IMG/VR virus record: IMGVR_UViG_3300017528_000179
Coordinates: 1-63,695 of that record
From: a virus
Reading direction: 5' to 3' (one strand)
Length of the DNA: 63,695 bases
A program made the translations under genes and the position numbers. Positions within the stretch are counted from its first letter, which is position 1; every line of letters starts with the position of its first letter. This document shows, one piece after another, positions 1 through 8,999 of the stretch. The notes under the pieces were generated by a model, which worked only from the letters and a program-made list of their open reading frames with translations, had not been told where the DNA came from and did not search any database.

Positions 1-117
1 GTCATATTTTCCTTATTGAAACTTCACCCATCGTGCGTTAAGCGGTGATGGGCACCCCTGAGATTGTTGTCAGACCAAATAGCCGCTGACGGGCCTTGTT
101 GCTACCGCTGCTACTTT
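1..117 (-). other. Left-edge intergenic segment with start of the next leftward gene
   Basis: On the minus strand this segment follows the stop of the 223-aa gene at 118. It contains a 6-bp inverted repeat, CCCATC with GATGGG, around positions 28-53. It ends with AAGGAAAAT followed by ATG at 5-3, so the next leftward gene begins at the very edge and continues outside the window. The hairpin lacks a U tract, so a terminator call is not supported. Confidence 0.45.
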
Positions 118-786
118 TTAGACATCGTTCTCAGCTAACTCACTTTCCGTGAACTTCTTTAGGTTGCGGAGTTCCCACAAACTACGTTGGTATCTACGGA
201 ATGTTTTGTTGCCGGAAGGATGCCCAAAAATCTTGTGAGCTTGGTACTCGGTTAGAATCTCTTTCTTAATGAGTTCCATCAAAACCGTTCGCCAACCTCG
301 AAACTTTTCGCCCGCTGGAATGTTATGACGGTCTAGTCTAAGGACGGACCATTCATACATTGCAGGTGTCTGCATAAAACACGCATAACGGGCCCTTTGT
401 ACTTGCTTAGGAGGGATACACCAAAGTCCTACAGTACTTGGCATTCCGTTATATACTGTAAAGCATTTAATACCGGCGGCTCGTAACTTAGCTAAAAATT
501 CATCCGTAGACATAGGATTAACTTTACGAGCTAACTCATTTGTTAAATCCTGTTGGTCTTCTATTTGATAAACTTCCGCCATCTCATCTGAAATTTCTTT
601 TTCAGCTGCAAATGACTCCTTAACAAACTGTCGATAATCCTCTGGCCACTTCACCCAATTGGGGGTTCCCCCCGCTAAAATTTGCTGAATAGATGCCTTC
701 GTAGTAGGAAGGTCGTGATAGCTTTTTATGGGGTCATCGACGTGCTTTAGCCCATTCACAGTCTCAATTCTATTGTCTACTGCCAT
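118..786 (-). CDS. Hypothetical phage protein (223 aa)
   Basis: I do not recognise this protein. It is mixed charged and aromatic, with no signal peptide or membrane segment, and its last 60 residues are rich in basic and aromatic residues (RRYQRSLWELRNLKK). A start at ATG 786 is preferred over GTG 798 because GGAGAA lies 4-8 bases upstream. It overlaps the end of the GIY-YIG endonuclease gene by 17 bases. Its place just downstream of the major capsid gene suggests a head or connector protein, but that is inference from position only. Confidence 0.7.
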   Translation of the reverse strand: MAVDNRIETVNGLKHVDDPIKSYHDLPTTKASIQQILAGGTPNWVKWPEDYRQFVKESFAAEKEISDEMAEVYQIEDQQDLTNELARKVNPMSTDEFLAKLRAAGIKCFTVYNGMPSTVGLWCIPPKQVQRARYACFMQTPAMYEWSVLRLDRHNIPAGEKFRGWRTVLMELIKKEILTEYQAHKIFGHPSGNKTFRRYQRSLWELRNLKKFTESELAENDV

Positions 787-1441
787 TGGATTCTCCACAT
801 AATGAGCATTTTAGATTTATTATTCCACGCTTAACATGCCAACGCACATGGCTGGCGGCACGACCGCCCAAAGAGCATATCTCGACGGTATGTAAAGATA
901 GTATTTGTTGTGTTTCAGACTGACGATGCTTTTGACTTTCTGACATCTTTAATTTAGACTCTTCAGAAAATACTCTACCTAAAGAAGACAACCCAATATT
1001 CCGCCTATGTTCTTCAGAGAATGTTCTTCCTTTTCCAGCTTCTGACATCTTTCTTTTCGTTTCTTCTGACCTTTTGATACCCAGCGGTCTCTTATTTCCT
1101 AACGCCGCATTCGAGATAGCTTTTTTAGCCTCATCTGAATGCTTATATCCTGAAGAGCCTTCGCCGCCGTCTGTAACATTATATCCATAAGGAACCTTAG
1201 TTCCTAGAATAGTAATTAATCTACGCTCATAAAAATCGGCTTCGCTTTTTGTTTCAACTACTACGAGCGTTTCTACATCAAAACTATTAATTCCGTACTT
1301 CTGTATAGCAAAATACAAACAAGAATTTCTTTGACTATTGGTAGGACACTGGTGACCTTTCCAACGAACTTCTAACGGTCTGGACGTTTGCCCGACATAC
1401 TGCTTTCCGTTAATTTTGTTTGTTACAAGATAAACTAGCAT
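770..1441 (-). CDS. GIY-YIG homing endonuclease with NUMOD3 repeats
   Basis: The N-terminal 90 residues form a GIY-YIG nuclease domain: VYLVTN, then QYVGQT, a conserved Arg (RPLEVRW) and a Glu in YERRLI. The next 90 residues carry four NUMOD3-like DNA-binding repeats (patterns such as HSDEAKKAISNAALGNK and RSEETKRKMSEAGKG). The C terminus has a CxxC-like KCSLC. This is the domain order of I-TevI-like and SegA-like homing endonucleases. The start at ATG 1441 follows GAGGAG. It lies outside and downstream of the predicted group I intron in the capsid gene, has its own consensus promoter (1505-1534), and its Shine-Dalgarno site is in a hairpin. It may cut an intronless capsid allele; that is inference. 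Confidence 0.88.
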   Translation of the reverse strand: MLVYLVTNKINGKQYVGQTSRPLEVRWKGHQCPTNSQRNSCLYFAIQKYGINSFDVETLVVVETKSEADFYERRLITILGTKVPYGYNVTDGGEGSSGYKHSDEAKKAISNAALGNKRPLGIKRSEETKRKMSEAGKGRTFSEEHRRNIGLSSLGRVFSEESKLKMSESQKHRQSETQQILSLHTVEICSLGGRAASHVRWHVKRGIINLKCSLCGESNGSRQ

Positions 1442-1453
1442 TAGACTCCTCAC

Positions 1454-1498
1454 GAAAAGAGTAGGGATTAAGGGAGCACGTTCGTGCGTACTCCCTCA
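1454..1498 (-). promoter_or_regulatory. 5' leader with Shine-Dalgarno-sequestering hairpin (GIY-YIG gene)
   Basis: The predicted transcript from the 1505-1534 promoter first forms a G-rich hairpin (AGGGAG with CTCCCT, extended by ACG with CGT). It is then followed by ACTC paired with GAGT, which buries the GAGGAG ribosome-binding site. The same two-hairpin layout precedes the HNH gene ending at 18573 and the GIY-YIG-like gene ending at 25083. Confidence 0.6.
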
Positions 1499-1504
1499 AT
1501 CTGA

Positions 1505-1534
1505 ATCTTAACACAAGATGGCCGTCCGTGTCAA
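1505..1534 (-). promoter_or_regulatory. Sigma70-like promoter for the GIY-YIG endonuclease
   Basis: On the minus strand there is a perfect TTGACA (1534-1529), an 18-bp spacer and TAAGAT (1510-1505). The predicted start near 1498 gives a leader of about 57 nt before ATG 1441. The TTGACA overlaps the TGA stop of the predicted second capsid exon. Confidence 0.65.
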
Positions 1535-1557
1535 GAAGTTTTTACTTTACTGAATGG
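1531..1557 (-). CDS. Predicted exon 2 of the major capsid gene
   Basis: If the group I intron is removed, the capsid reading frame continues with eight codons (PFSKVKTS) and a TGA at 1533-1531. The first bases CCATTC can pair with GAATG of the internal guide, as expected for P10. The short basic tail is plausible for a capsid C terminus, but the splice is predicted from structure only. Confidence 0.5.
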   Translation of the reverse strand, partial: PFSKVKTS

Positions 1558-1837
1558 CTGGTACCGAATCAATAAAGCGGATACGCTGGGTGTTTAGACC
1601 AGTCGCCGGTGGAAGCGTTACGGTTTGCAATCGCTTCCTACTTTTTGTTACTCGCTTTCGCGGAGCCAATCATTTCTGTTGGCTTCATACAGTTTGTTTC
1701 CTGTATGTTCAGACTATTGCATCACCTTTCGGTGTTCTCTCACTTAGTCGTTCAGGCTGCTTTCGCTTGCCCCTCGTTGGCTTCTCAGCGTTCGAGTCAA
1801 TACAGAGAGAATTTTAATTCCACCATTCCGAATTTCA
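1558..1837 (-). ncRNA. Group I intron in the major capsid gene
   Basis: Read on the minus strand, the capsid codon CAT ends at 1838 and the 280-nt intron follows. P1 pairs exon TTCCAT with intron GTGGAA and places the required U-G wobble at the splice site. The core has the R element with GACTA (1749-1745), a P8 hairpin CACC-GAAA-GGTG (1734-1723), and the S element with TAGTC (1716-1712), giving a 5-bp P7. The S element is followed by CTGAAC and an ATACAG-CTGTAT hairpin, then three further strong hairpins, GCCAA-TTGGC, CTCCGCGAAAGCGAG and GGAAGCG-CGCTTCC. The intron ends with G at 1558. No reading frame lies inside it. Confidence 0.8.
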
Positions 1838-2788
1838 ATGGAATCTGTAACTTGCCCAGCCCCCAATTGTTGCGGTCGGGTCGAACGAAGACGGCGGCGC
1901 GTCAGTTACAACGCGGCAGTCAATCGTGCGCCAATCGCCTTCATCAAGGTCGGTGTCTCCCGGAACCTGTAGCCACACACCAATCATCGCATAGTTGCCG
2001 AAGACATATGTGCGGTATGCGGTCTTCGTGGTCCCGCTGTAGTTAGCAGTCTTGGTCACGAATGGGGTTTGACGGAAGAGGATATTCGTGCCAGGTAGCA
2101 CGATTTCTTTCGTCTGGTCGCTGCCAGCCATTTCATCGAACTTCTTTTGCCCACTCTCGGTGTGCTTCCAGTTGTCGATGATGGAGTTGTTTACCGTTGT
2201 CGCGTTGTAAATATCGCCCAACACGTTCGGAGAAACTACGCCGTAGAACATACCCTTTTTGCAAGGTAGAACGTCGGCGCTAACTAGCTGCTGCTTCATT
2301 TCACGAACCGTGGCTAGGTCTAGCGTGAAAGGACTTGCAAGCAAGCCGCTCTGGTTCACGTTTGCGTCAACGCCAGAAGCGCTATCCGCAACCGCGCTGT
2401 ACAATTCACTGATGGACTGACCGGCTTGATAGCCGAGTTCCACAGCGGAATTGCCAACGAGTTCGTCAATCGAAGATGCGATTGCGAACGCACTGAAGTT
2501 AGCATAGTTGTTCCATTCACCAACCTGGGCTGGTGCGGAAATCTGGCTGATAACTTCTGGTGCTCCGACTACTCCGTCGGCGTTTTGTACAACGTCGCCT
2601 GTTATGGTGTTGTACTGGAAGAACTGGCGGTTTACGCCCATGTGCAATCCCTGCACACGACGCTCTGCTACGGCTACGAAAGCGTCTGTTTCTCCCTTAA
2701 GATTGGGGATTAACTCCTTATCGAACAAGATGGCTTGTGCGGTAAGAACGTTTGATACGTTTGACCCCGAAGGGTTTGGTCCACTCAT
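1835..2788 (-). CDS. Major capsid protein (exon 1, 317 codons)
   Basis: This is the main head protein by position, next to scaffold-like, portal and terminase genes, and by size. The chain has no membrane segment. A segment near residues 116-128 (VELGYQAGQSISE) and one near 252-266 (AYRTYVFGNYAMIG) look like conserved capsid-core stretches. The C terminus reads GGWASYRFH, then an in-frame TGA that is the first intron triplet. If the intron splices, the protein gains eight residues to 325 aa. The start ATG 2788 has a weak AAAGAG upstream. Short relatives of this protein appear in the genes at 23.1-23.8 kb. Confidence 0.85.
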   Translation of the reverse strand: MSGPNPSGSNVSNVLTAQAILFDKELIPNLKGETDAFVAVAERRVQGLHMGVNRQFFQYNTITGDVVQNADGVVGAPEVISQISAPAQVGEWNNYANFSAFAIASSIDELVGNSAVELGYQAGQSISELYSAVADSASGVDANVNQSGLLASPFTLDLATVREMKQQLVSADVLPCKKGMFYGVVSPNVLGDIYNATTVNNSIIDNWKHTESGQKKFDEMAGSDQTKEIVLPGTNILFRQTPFVTKTANYSGTTKTAYRTYVFGNYAMIGVWLQVPGDTDLDEGDWRTIDCRVVTDAPPSSFDPTATIGGWASYRFH

Positions 2789-2819
2789 GGTGGCTCTTTA
2801 TCTCGTGAATTCGTCTCTA

Positions 2820-4094
2820 TTAGACGTTGCTGGCTACAGGAATCCCCGCCGCTCGAAGCTTAGACACGTATTCAGTGTTCTTCAGCTTCTTACGTAATTC
2901 GTCCGAGGACATCTTCTTCATCTCCTTTAGCAATTCAGCCCTAGTAGTCGTTTGCGGTTGCTGTTGCGTCTGGGGGCGCTGTGCACTTAGCGAGCCCGGG
3001 GCAATGCCTCCGTTGACTCCCGGTCGACGGGCAGCTGGTTGCGCATTTGGCGCGGCTGCAGACGGCGATTCCGGTGCTGCCGATGCCGGTTGAGAAACCG
3101 GAACGGCTGGCGGTAATACTGTTTCCGCTGACGCTGCAGGAGGTGCCGTTATTGACGGCGTTGCTACTGCAGGAACTGCGGATGCATTCGCTGGTGTATT
3201 TGCCACTGCGACTGCGGGTGCTTCTACGACTGGTGCCTGAGGTACAGGCTTTGCCAATCGAGTTTCGTTAGCCACGAAAGCTAATTCGAGATTCTCATAG
3301 GATAGCTCCAGTTGATTAGCTGCGAGCCATGCCCCTATGATGTTCGAATTTGCTTCACATGGTTGAAAATCTTCTTTATGGTCGGCTATCCAAGCATCAA
3401 CAATAACCTTGCCTTGTGCTCGGGCGGTTGCACGAGCAATCTCTGCTTCGCGGTCGGCCTTTGAAACCTTACTAATAGCGTCCTTAAGTTTAATCGGGTC
3501 TTTTTCTTTAGCTGCTTCTTCAACAGCGACAGACGCCTCTTGTTCAGCTTTCTGAACTTTCTCTTGTGCTTGCTTCTGCTCAGTTCGAGCTTCAATGCTC
3601 GTAACTCGATTCTTCTTCACGCGCTCTGCATAACGAACTGCGTTAATGTGAGCAGCCTTTAACTTTTCAATAACTTCTTCGTTAGACCAACCCTCAATAT
3701 GCGTGGGGCGACCAAGTGGCGTGCCGTCTTCGGCAGTCACTTGATAATCAATAACAATCTTTTTCTTTTCTTCTACGGCTGGCTGAGCAACCTCTTCAAC
3801 CTTAGGTTGTGCGGCTTCGGCCAATCTGGCAGCGGCGGCTTCAACTTCTTGCTGATTAGCTATTGCCAAGTCGGCGGCAATCTGAGCTGCTTCTTCAGCT
3901 GTTGGGGCTGCGTGCTGGGGCTTCGGAACGTAGTCCGGGTCATTAAGCATCTCGGAAGCAATTGCTTTGCCTTCCGGCGTCTGCAACAAAGCATTTACAG
4001 CTGCTAGCTGCGACGGATTGCGCATTGCCGATTTCAAATCTGCTAATGTGGCTGACTCCAGCCAAGTTAAATCGATTACTGTGTTGACGTCCAT
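2820..4094 (-). CDS. Probable scaffolding protein (424 aa)
   Basis: This protein lies directly upstream of the capsid gene in the transcript and after the portal, the usual place of a scaffold. The sequence is very rich in Ala, Glu, Pro and Gln. Residues 60-110 and about 160-230 are charged helical or coiled-coil, followed by a long Pro/Ala linker (about 270-380). The final 40 residues are basic and helical (KEMKKMSSDELRKKLK), like the capsid-binding tail of many scaffolds. No protease motif is visible. The function is inferred from context and composition, not from a recognised family signature. Confidence 0.55.
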   Translation of the reverse strand: MDVNTVIDLTWLESATLADLKSAMRNPSQLAAVNALLQTPEGKAIASEMLNDPDYVPKPQHAAPTAEEAAQIAADLAIANQQEVEAAAARLAEAAQPKVEEVAQPAVEEKKKIVIDYQVTAEDGTPLGRPTHIEGWSNEEVIEKLKAAHINAVRYAERVKKNRVTSIEARTEQKQAQEKVQKAEQEASVAVEEAAKEKDPIKLKDAISKVSKADREAEIARATARAQGKVIVDAWIADHKEDFQPCEANSNIIGAWLAANQLELSYENLELAFVANETRLAKPVPQAPVVEAPAVAVANTPANASAVPAVATPSITAPPAASAETVLPPAVPVSQPASAAPESPSAAAPNAQPAARRPGVNGGIAPGSLSAQRPQTQQQPQTTTRAELLKEMKKMSSDELRKKLKNTEYVSKLRAAGIPVASNV

Positions 4095-4140
4095 ATTTTA
4101 TCCTATAACTGCATTCATTTTGCTACGCTCCCGAAGGAGA

Positions 4141-4578
4141 TTACTGACTACTTTGTTGCTTTTGTTTCTTAGACTTAGCCGGATGAATACCGAACACTTT
4201 CTTTACGGCATCATTAGACTCGCCCACTTTAGCTGGGTGAATTCCGAAAACATTATCAACAGCTTCCTCGGCCTCTTGATGCTCCGAGGCTTCCTGTCTC
4301 TTGACTGAATCGGCGTGCTCGAAAACAGATTGAAACAACCAATCGCTAAACTCTGATATATTTCGAGAACGTCGACCGCGCTCCACTACCAAGCGCTCAT
4401 AATCGGATGATTCAGGGTCTAGCCTTGCGATGTCTTGCGTAACACGTAGGCATGCTTCATTAGCTAATTCTATGATGACCTTGAAGCCAGGCGTCATAGT
4501 TGTCTGCAAAAGCAGAGCCTTTTTTACCGGTGACAAATTCTCACATAATATTCTTCTAGTTTCTTTCTTTTCAGCCAT
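4141..4578 (-). CDS. Hypothetical head-region protein with duplicated FGIHPAK motif (145 aa)
   Basis: I do not recognise the family. The protein is mostly charged helix, with a lysine-rich C terminus. Residues 110-138 contain two copies of a short unit, VDNVFGIHPAK and VKKVFGIHPAK, separated by a few residues. Such a duplicated tail could be a peptide docking motif. It sits between portal and scaffold genes, so a role in head assembly is plausible. Confidence 0.65.
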   Translation of the reverse strand: MAEKKETRRILCENLSPVKKALLLQTTMTPGFKVIIELANEACLRVTQDIARLDPESSDYERLVVERGRRSRNISEFSDWLFQSVFEHADSVKRQEASEHQEAEEAVDNVFGIHPAKVGESNDAVKKVFGIHPAKSKKQKQQSSQ

Positions 4579-4602
4579 TGAATACCCCTTATTGTGAATC
4601 TA

Positions 4603-6717
4603 TTAAAGTGTTGCTTGGGAACCGAATCCTTGCGTACTGTTCTGTCCTAACAATTCCGGGTCAGTTGCCTTTTCAATTGCTGCTCTAAACCCTTCGTTGC
4701 CCGCCTTGCCTAATTGCTTCTGGTCTTCAAGTTGTTGCTCTTGCTGAAACTTCTGAAGTCCCATCTTCTGAGCTGCTTGTGCCTGAGCTGCTTGCAGTGC
4801 CGCAGGAGAGTTCATATCATGCTTCTGCTTCTCTTGAGGCGTCATCTTACGTAGAAATGGCTGAGCAAACTTCCAGCCTGCGCCACGCGCAAATTCATTA
4901 AAGATTGCCGGGCCATCCCACATATAACCAGCATCCATAACGTTCTGTGAGAACGTTGGATTGTTAGTCATCTGCAGAATAACCGGCAAGAACTGAAGCA
5001 TTTCTTTCTTAGCGCCTAGCTTTGAGCCTGCCAAAACTTCGTATTCAATCTTTGCGTTACGGAAGTCGACATGGTCGACCATGTAACCTTCGCCCAATTC
5101 GTCGCCGAGAATGTCTCGAATTACAGACGTTGGAAGCAAATCATTGTTTAACTCGTCCATCTGATACAACCATGGCTCAAATACTTGGCGAACGAATCGT
5201 CCTGCAGGGCCGTCCAGTCGAGATGCGTTGGCTTGAATAACAGCCGCCGAGCCCGTACCAGTTCGCATACCAGTGGCTTTGCCGCCCATGGATGCTGCAC
5301 CTTGAACGACTTGTTCATTAGCGCCAGATGTTGCTGCACCAGAAGTCTGTGCTTGCGAAATAAACTGCCAAGCTTCACCTGGGACTGGCGGCATTTGCAA
5401 AAACTTAAACGCTTTATCAACGTCTTCTTCGACGTCGATGATACCGCCTTGACGCCAACGAATGTTTTGCGTAGGTGTGTTAAAACCCTTCTTACGTACG
5501 GCGGTCGGTTGAAGACCATAAGCCAACAAATCGAGCGCAAGATTAGTTACACCCTGCTCTACAATCTGTTCGCTACCAATCAACAAGCCAAGTCCCTGAC
5601 CATAGAAGTTGTCAGGAATATTACGCCAGTTAAAGCTGTAGAACGGAATCTTTCCGTATGGGTTGACTTCGTTACGAATTAGAATGTTGTGACCGTCGAA
5701 GGACAAAACAACAATAACTTTCTCGTTGTCCCAACGCTCCAAAATTTCCATGGGAGCTACGTTAGGGTCAGACGACGTCTTATAGCTACGCGGCAAAGCG
5801 TGTTGTAAATACCCCATCATTCCTTCCGGAATGGTCATGGTGATATTGTCTGGCCCAGACGTTACACCGTTTGCGAAGATATCTCTAAGCACATCCTCTT
5901 CGGGAATGTTATAGCCTTCTGTGCCACGCAGGTAATTCAAATCCGCGAATGTGGCATAGTCGCGATAAACAACCCAACCGGCTCTTCGGATATCCCCTAC
6001 GCGACAGCCAGGGTTAACTAGAACCGTACGAATATCACAATACTTAAGCCAGGGATTAGAAATCTTTTTATCAAAATATTCAAATGTAGACTCATCCGAA
6101 TCCGGGGTATCCACTAACTTCGTTGTGCCATCCGGTTGCGGAAGCGAAAGCTTCTCAGCCTTGCGCTTATACTTCTTCATCTTCTTTGTATATTCTGAGT
6201 AACCGAACTTCATGATGCCGGTACCTAATAAAGCGGCTTGTTCGAGAGTACGTTCTGTTTCTTCCTCGAACTTCATGAAATCTAGTTGTGCTGAAAATAC
6301 TGCAGTCTTAGCAGTAACAACTTCTGGGGTTGTGCCTGGGCGAGGACGCAACAACATTGGAGGGTCCTCGAAAAATATTCCTCCCATAATTTTTGGTACG
6401 ATTGATGAGATGTGGTTACTCACCATGTATTTTGGAACAGACGCCTGACCGACATTACCGCCGTCGAAAGCCGATTGCGTCGCTGGCGATTGATACAACA
6501 AATCCGCCATTGTCCAACCATTTGCCCACTGCTGAATATTAATGTAATTATCTGCTGTGTTTGTATCGTCTAAAACGAGCTTGACTGCCGCGCTGTCATT
6601 GAACTGAATAGTGTCCGTTTCTTTATCTACGTAGGTATTATCTTCAGTTATCTCATTCGCAGGAGTGACGTACAGGTCATGTATCTTCTGTTGAATTCTT
6701 TGGTCCTGGTCGCTCAC
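4603..6717 (-). CDS. Portal protein (704 aa)
   Basis: The size, neighbourhood (terminase upstream, scaffold and capsid downstream) and sequence match a phage portal, the dodecameric ring at one head vertex through which DNA passes. Features include early DPPMLLRPRP, an internal GQGLGLLIGSEQ segment, and a Gln/Ala-rich helical C terminus typical of the portal barrel. The start is GTG 6717 with AAGGAAT upstream. It is 13 bases from the terminase stop. Residues about 428-455 (DVDKAFKFLQMPPVPGEAW) have a clear relative in the small gene at 23144-23521. Confidence 0.85.
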   Translation of the reverse strand: MSDQDQRIQQKIHDLYVTPANEITEDNTYVDKETDTIQFNDSAAVKLVLDDTNTADNYINIQQWANGWTMADLLYQSPATQSAFDGGNVGQASVPKYMVSNHISSIVPKIMGGIFFEDPPMLLRPRPGTTPEVVTAKTAVFSAQLDFMKFEEETERTLEQAALLGTGIMKFGYSEYTKKMKKYKRKAEKLSLPQPDGTTKLVDTPDSDESTFEYFDKKISNPWLKYCDIRTVLVNPGCRVGDIRRAGWVVYRDYATFADLNYLRGTEGYNIPEEDVLRDIFANGVTSGPDNITMTIPEGMMGYLQHALPRSYKTSSDPNVAPMEILERWDNEKVIVVLSFDGHNILIRNEVNPYGKIPFYSFNWRNIPDNFYGQGLGLLIGSEQIVEQGVTNLALDLLAYGLQPTAVRKKGFNTPTQNIRWRQGGIIDVEEDVDKAFKFLQMPPVPGEAWQFISQAQTSGAATSGANEQVVQGAASMGGKATGMRTGTGSAAVIQANASRLDGPAGRFVRQVFEPWLYQMDELNNDLLPTSVIRDILGDELGEGYMVDHVDFRNAKIEYEVLAGSKLGAKKEMLQFLPVILQMTNNPTFSQNVMDAGYMWDGPAIFNEFARGAGWKFAQPFLRKMTPQEKQKHDMNSPAALQAAQAQAAQKMGLQKFQQEQQLEDQKQLGKAGNEGFRAAIEKATDPELLGQNSTQGFGSQATL

Positions 6718-6730
6718 GAATTCCTTCTAT

Positions 6731-8983
6731 TTAGGCTCTCATTCCATTTCCGCCAAACAATTTTGACATCATTGCTCGTCGGGGGTCAGGTTGCGGTTCG
6801 ACCGGCACTACCTCTGTCGGCTTATTAACTGTTGGTGAAGGACCACCAAACATGGCAGCATGCTGCGCTTTCAGCATAGCTTTACGCTGCTGCTCGTCCA
6901 TTTCACGTTGAGCTTCGGATGGGTCACCGTTACCATCGCCTCGCCAACCTTTTGGTAAAAATTCAATTAAGAAAGACAAGGCGTCGGGGATGTCATCTTT
7001 ACGAGTGGCTGTACTCTTCTGCCCGTTGTAAGCCTTTAGCTGTTTAAAAGTCTCATCAATCCAAGCGCCATTAACAAAATGGAGCCTATCATCGTTTAGA
7101 AGAATTTCGAGTGACTTCACGCGATTTCTTTTTGCGTTTGCGTGTGTGTCGACTTCTTTCCACCAAATGGCGTTAATGATATTTGAGCCTAGAACCTGGG
7201 ATTTGAGAAGAAGATTATCCTTCAACAAATCGGCTCCGTTGGCTTTTTCAATTAATACACTTTTCGGATTCCACTTCTTATGAAAAGCTATCATCTGGTA
7301 AACTAACTCAGAAGACTTCCACTTATCATAAATAATGTCGAGAACCGCTACCGCATATTCTTTGTTTTTATTTTGATAAACTATCGCGGTTACACCAACC
7401 GAGAAGTCTGATGTCTTGTGGTCCGAGTAAGCCCAATCCCAGGCTTGAAAAACCTCTCCGACCTTTGGGGCTGATTCTTTCGGATAACAGTGGGCTCTAA
7501 GAACTATTTCTTCAAAGTGATTAGCAAAAAGGTCGTCAACGCTAACGTCTGTTGCTTCATTAAGCTGTTGGTTTTTGAAGCTGCGCTCATCCTTTTCATC
7601 GAGAATGTTTCGGAGCTTAGACCATCCAAGCTTATAAGGAAATACGAGCTTAGCTCTTTTTTGCTCGATAATATCTGTAAGACGTAGTTCACCCCGGTCA
7701 TACAGCAACTGGTCTTCAGCAGACAGTACCCAGCATCCACGGCACGAGTATCTGAACGGCGCGACGCGCTTTGTTTCCGGGTTCGGGACAGAACGCATAC
7801 CATACATATCAACCGTATAGTAACGTGTACCCGTGATATCAATCATACCCCACGGGTCGCAGTTATCATTCTTGATGCTATCAAACTCGAACTTTAGTTC
7901 CGCACGCATTTCATCATCTGCGGAATTCTTTGGGTCTACAACGTCGTCGCCCTTTAGAATGTCCATGTGGTCACCGGTGCTCGATGACTCCATGGATGTA
8001 ACCCAAAGAGTATCTTCTTTAGACCAGACGTTGCGGGCGGGACATAGAATGGGCTCTTTCGAACGTCCATCCACACCGACCAATATAAATTCAGGGAACA
8101 GCATTTGAAATGCTGTAGGAATGCCTTTGGTCGGCAAATAAAAATATCGCTTAATTTCTTTCGCCAGCTTCTTCGCCAAGTGACGGAAAGCTGTAATGAA
8201 CATCACTCGAATGTCCGGGCAGTTGATAACCCACTGTACGGCATCCACGCCATTGATAGTGGACTTATACGCGCCACGCGACTCTAACAAAATCATTTCA
8301 CGAGTCAATGTTTCGCCTGGTACGATATCCGTACCGACATTGGCGAAGCGCTTCTGCTTCATCATCATTTCGTGAAAATCATCGATGGTGTATTCAGGAA
8401 AATACATACCGTCGAAATTCTTTTGCACGAATTGGTCGCAGACATATTGATGGACGGAGTGAAACACGCCCTTGCCCAACAAACGGCAAAGCCAGAACAA
8501 ATCCTTGCGGGCCTTGTCGCGAAGGTCGAGCCAGCGTCTGAATGAGACGACTTCGTCCACTTCTTTGAGCAATCTATATTCGACGGCACAGTTGGGCTCA
8601 AGATTAATTTCAGTCCCGGCGACCTCTGTTGTTACCGCACGAATACTGAGTCTTTGCTGAGACGGATTGGGACGGTTCTCTTTCTTTTTATTAGGACGCT
8701 TATCTTTTTTGTCTTCCGCGTCTTCATCGTCCGCTTCTTTATCTAGTATGTTTGCGCCTTCGTAGATTGCTAGAAGGTCAACACAACTACGGCACTCACT
8801 CTTATAATATTTACCAGACTCGTCTAATTCTTTGGCCCATACAAAATCTAGCTCATGCTGAGTAACTCTACTTTCAGCCTCTTCCAAAGTAGCTTTAGAG
8901 TATGGTTCCGTAAGTCCTTTTTCGCGGGCACGCTGATTTGCTTTTCTCTGTCTTGCTGCTTCTCTTTGTGCTTCCGTGGGCAT
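6731..8983 (-). CDS. terL: Terminase large subunit (750 aa)
   Basis: This is the DNA-packaging motor. The ATPase domain has a Walker A variant, ESRGAYKST, near residue 235, and the nuclease domain has an RNase H-like first strand, AWDWAYSDHKTSD, near 515 and a late acidic motif, DDIPDALSF, near 666. The first 110 residues are a charged extension containing a CRSC pair and a lysine-rich, acidic linker, making this terminase longer than most. ATG 8983 follows AGGAG. No separate small terminase gene was identified beside it. Confidence 0.9.
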   Translation of the reverse strand: MPTEAQREAARQRKANQRAREKGLTEPYSKATLEEAESRVTQHELDFVWAKELDESGKYYKSECRSCVDLLAIYEGANILDKEADDEDAEDKKDKRPNKKKENRPNPSQQRLSIRAVTTEVAGTEINLEPNCAVEYRLLKEVDEVVSFRRWLDLRDKARKDLFWLCRLLGKGVFHSVHQYVCDQFVQKNFDGMYFPEYTIDDFHEMMMKQKRFANVGTDIVPGETLTREMILLESRGAYKSTINGVDAVQWVINCPDIRVMFITAFRHLAKKLAKEIKRYFYLPTKGIPTAFQMLFPEFILVGVDGRSKEPILCPARNVWSKEDTLWVTSMESSSTGDHMDILKGDDVVDPKNSADDEMRAELKFEFDSIKNDNCDPWGMIDITGTRYYTVDMYGMRSVPNPETKRVAPFRYSCRGCWVLSAEDQLLYDRGELRLTDIIEQKRAKLVFPYKLGWSKLRNILDEKDERSFKNQQLNEATDVSVDDLFANHFEEIVLRAHCYPKESAPKVGEVFQAWDWAYSDHKTSDFSVGVTAIVYQNKNKEYAVAVLDIIYDKWKSSELVYQMIAFHKKWNPKSVLIEKANGADLLKDNLLLKSQVLGSNIINAIWWKEVDTHANAKRNRVKSLEILLNDDRLHFVNGAWIDETFKQLKAYNGQKSTATRKDDIPDALSFLIEFLPKGWRGDGNGDPSEAQREMDEQQRKAMLKAQHAAMFGGPSPTVNKPTEVVPVEPQPDPRRAMMSKLFGGNGMRA

Positions 8984-8999
8984 TAGGACTCCTAAATTT

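Noticed and set aside
1558-2046. Plus-strand frames of 87 and 145 codons opposite the capsid 3' end
   Set aside because: They lie antisense to the group I intron and capsid gene, lack ribosome-binding sites and have shadow-like composition.
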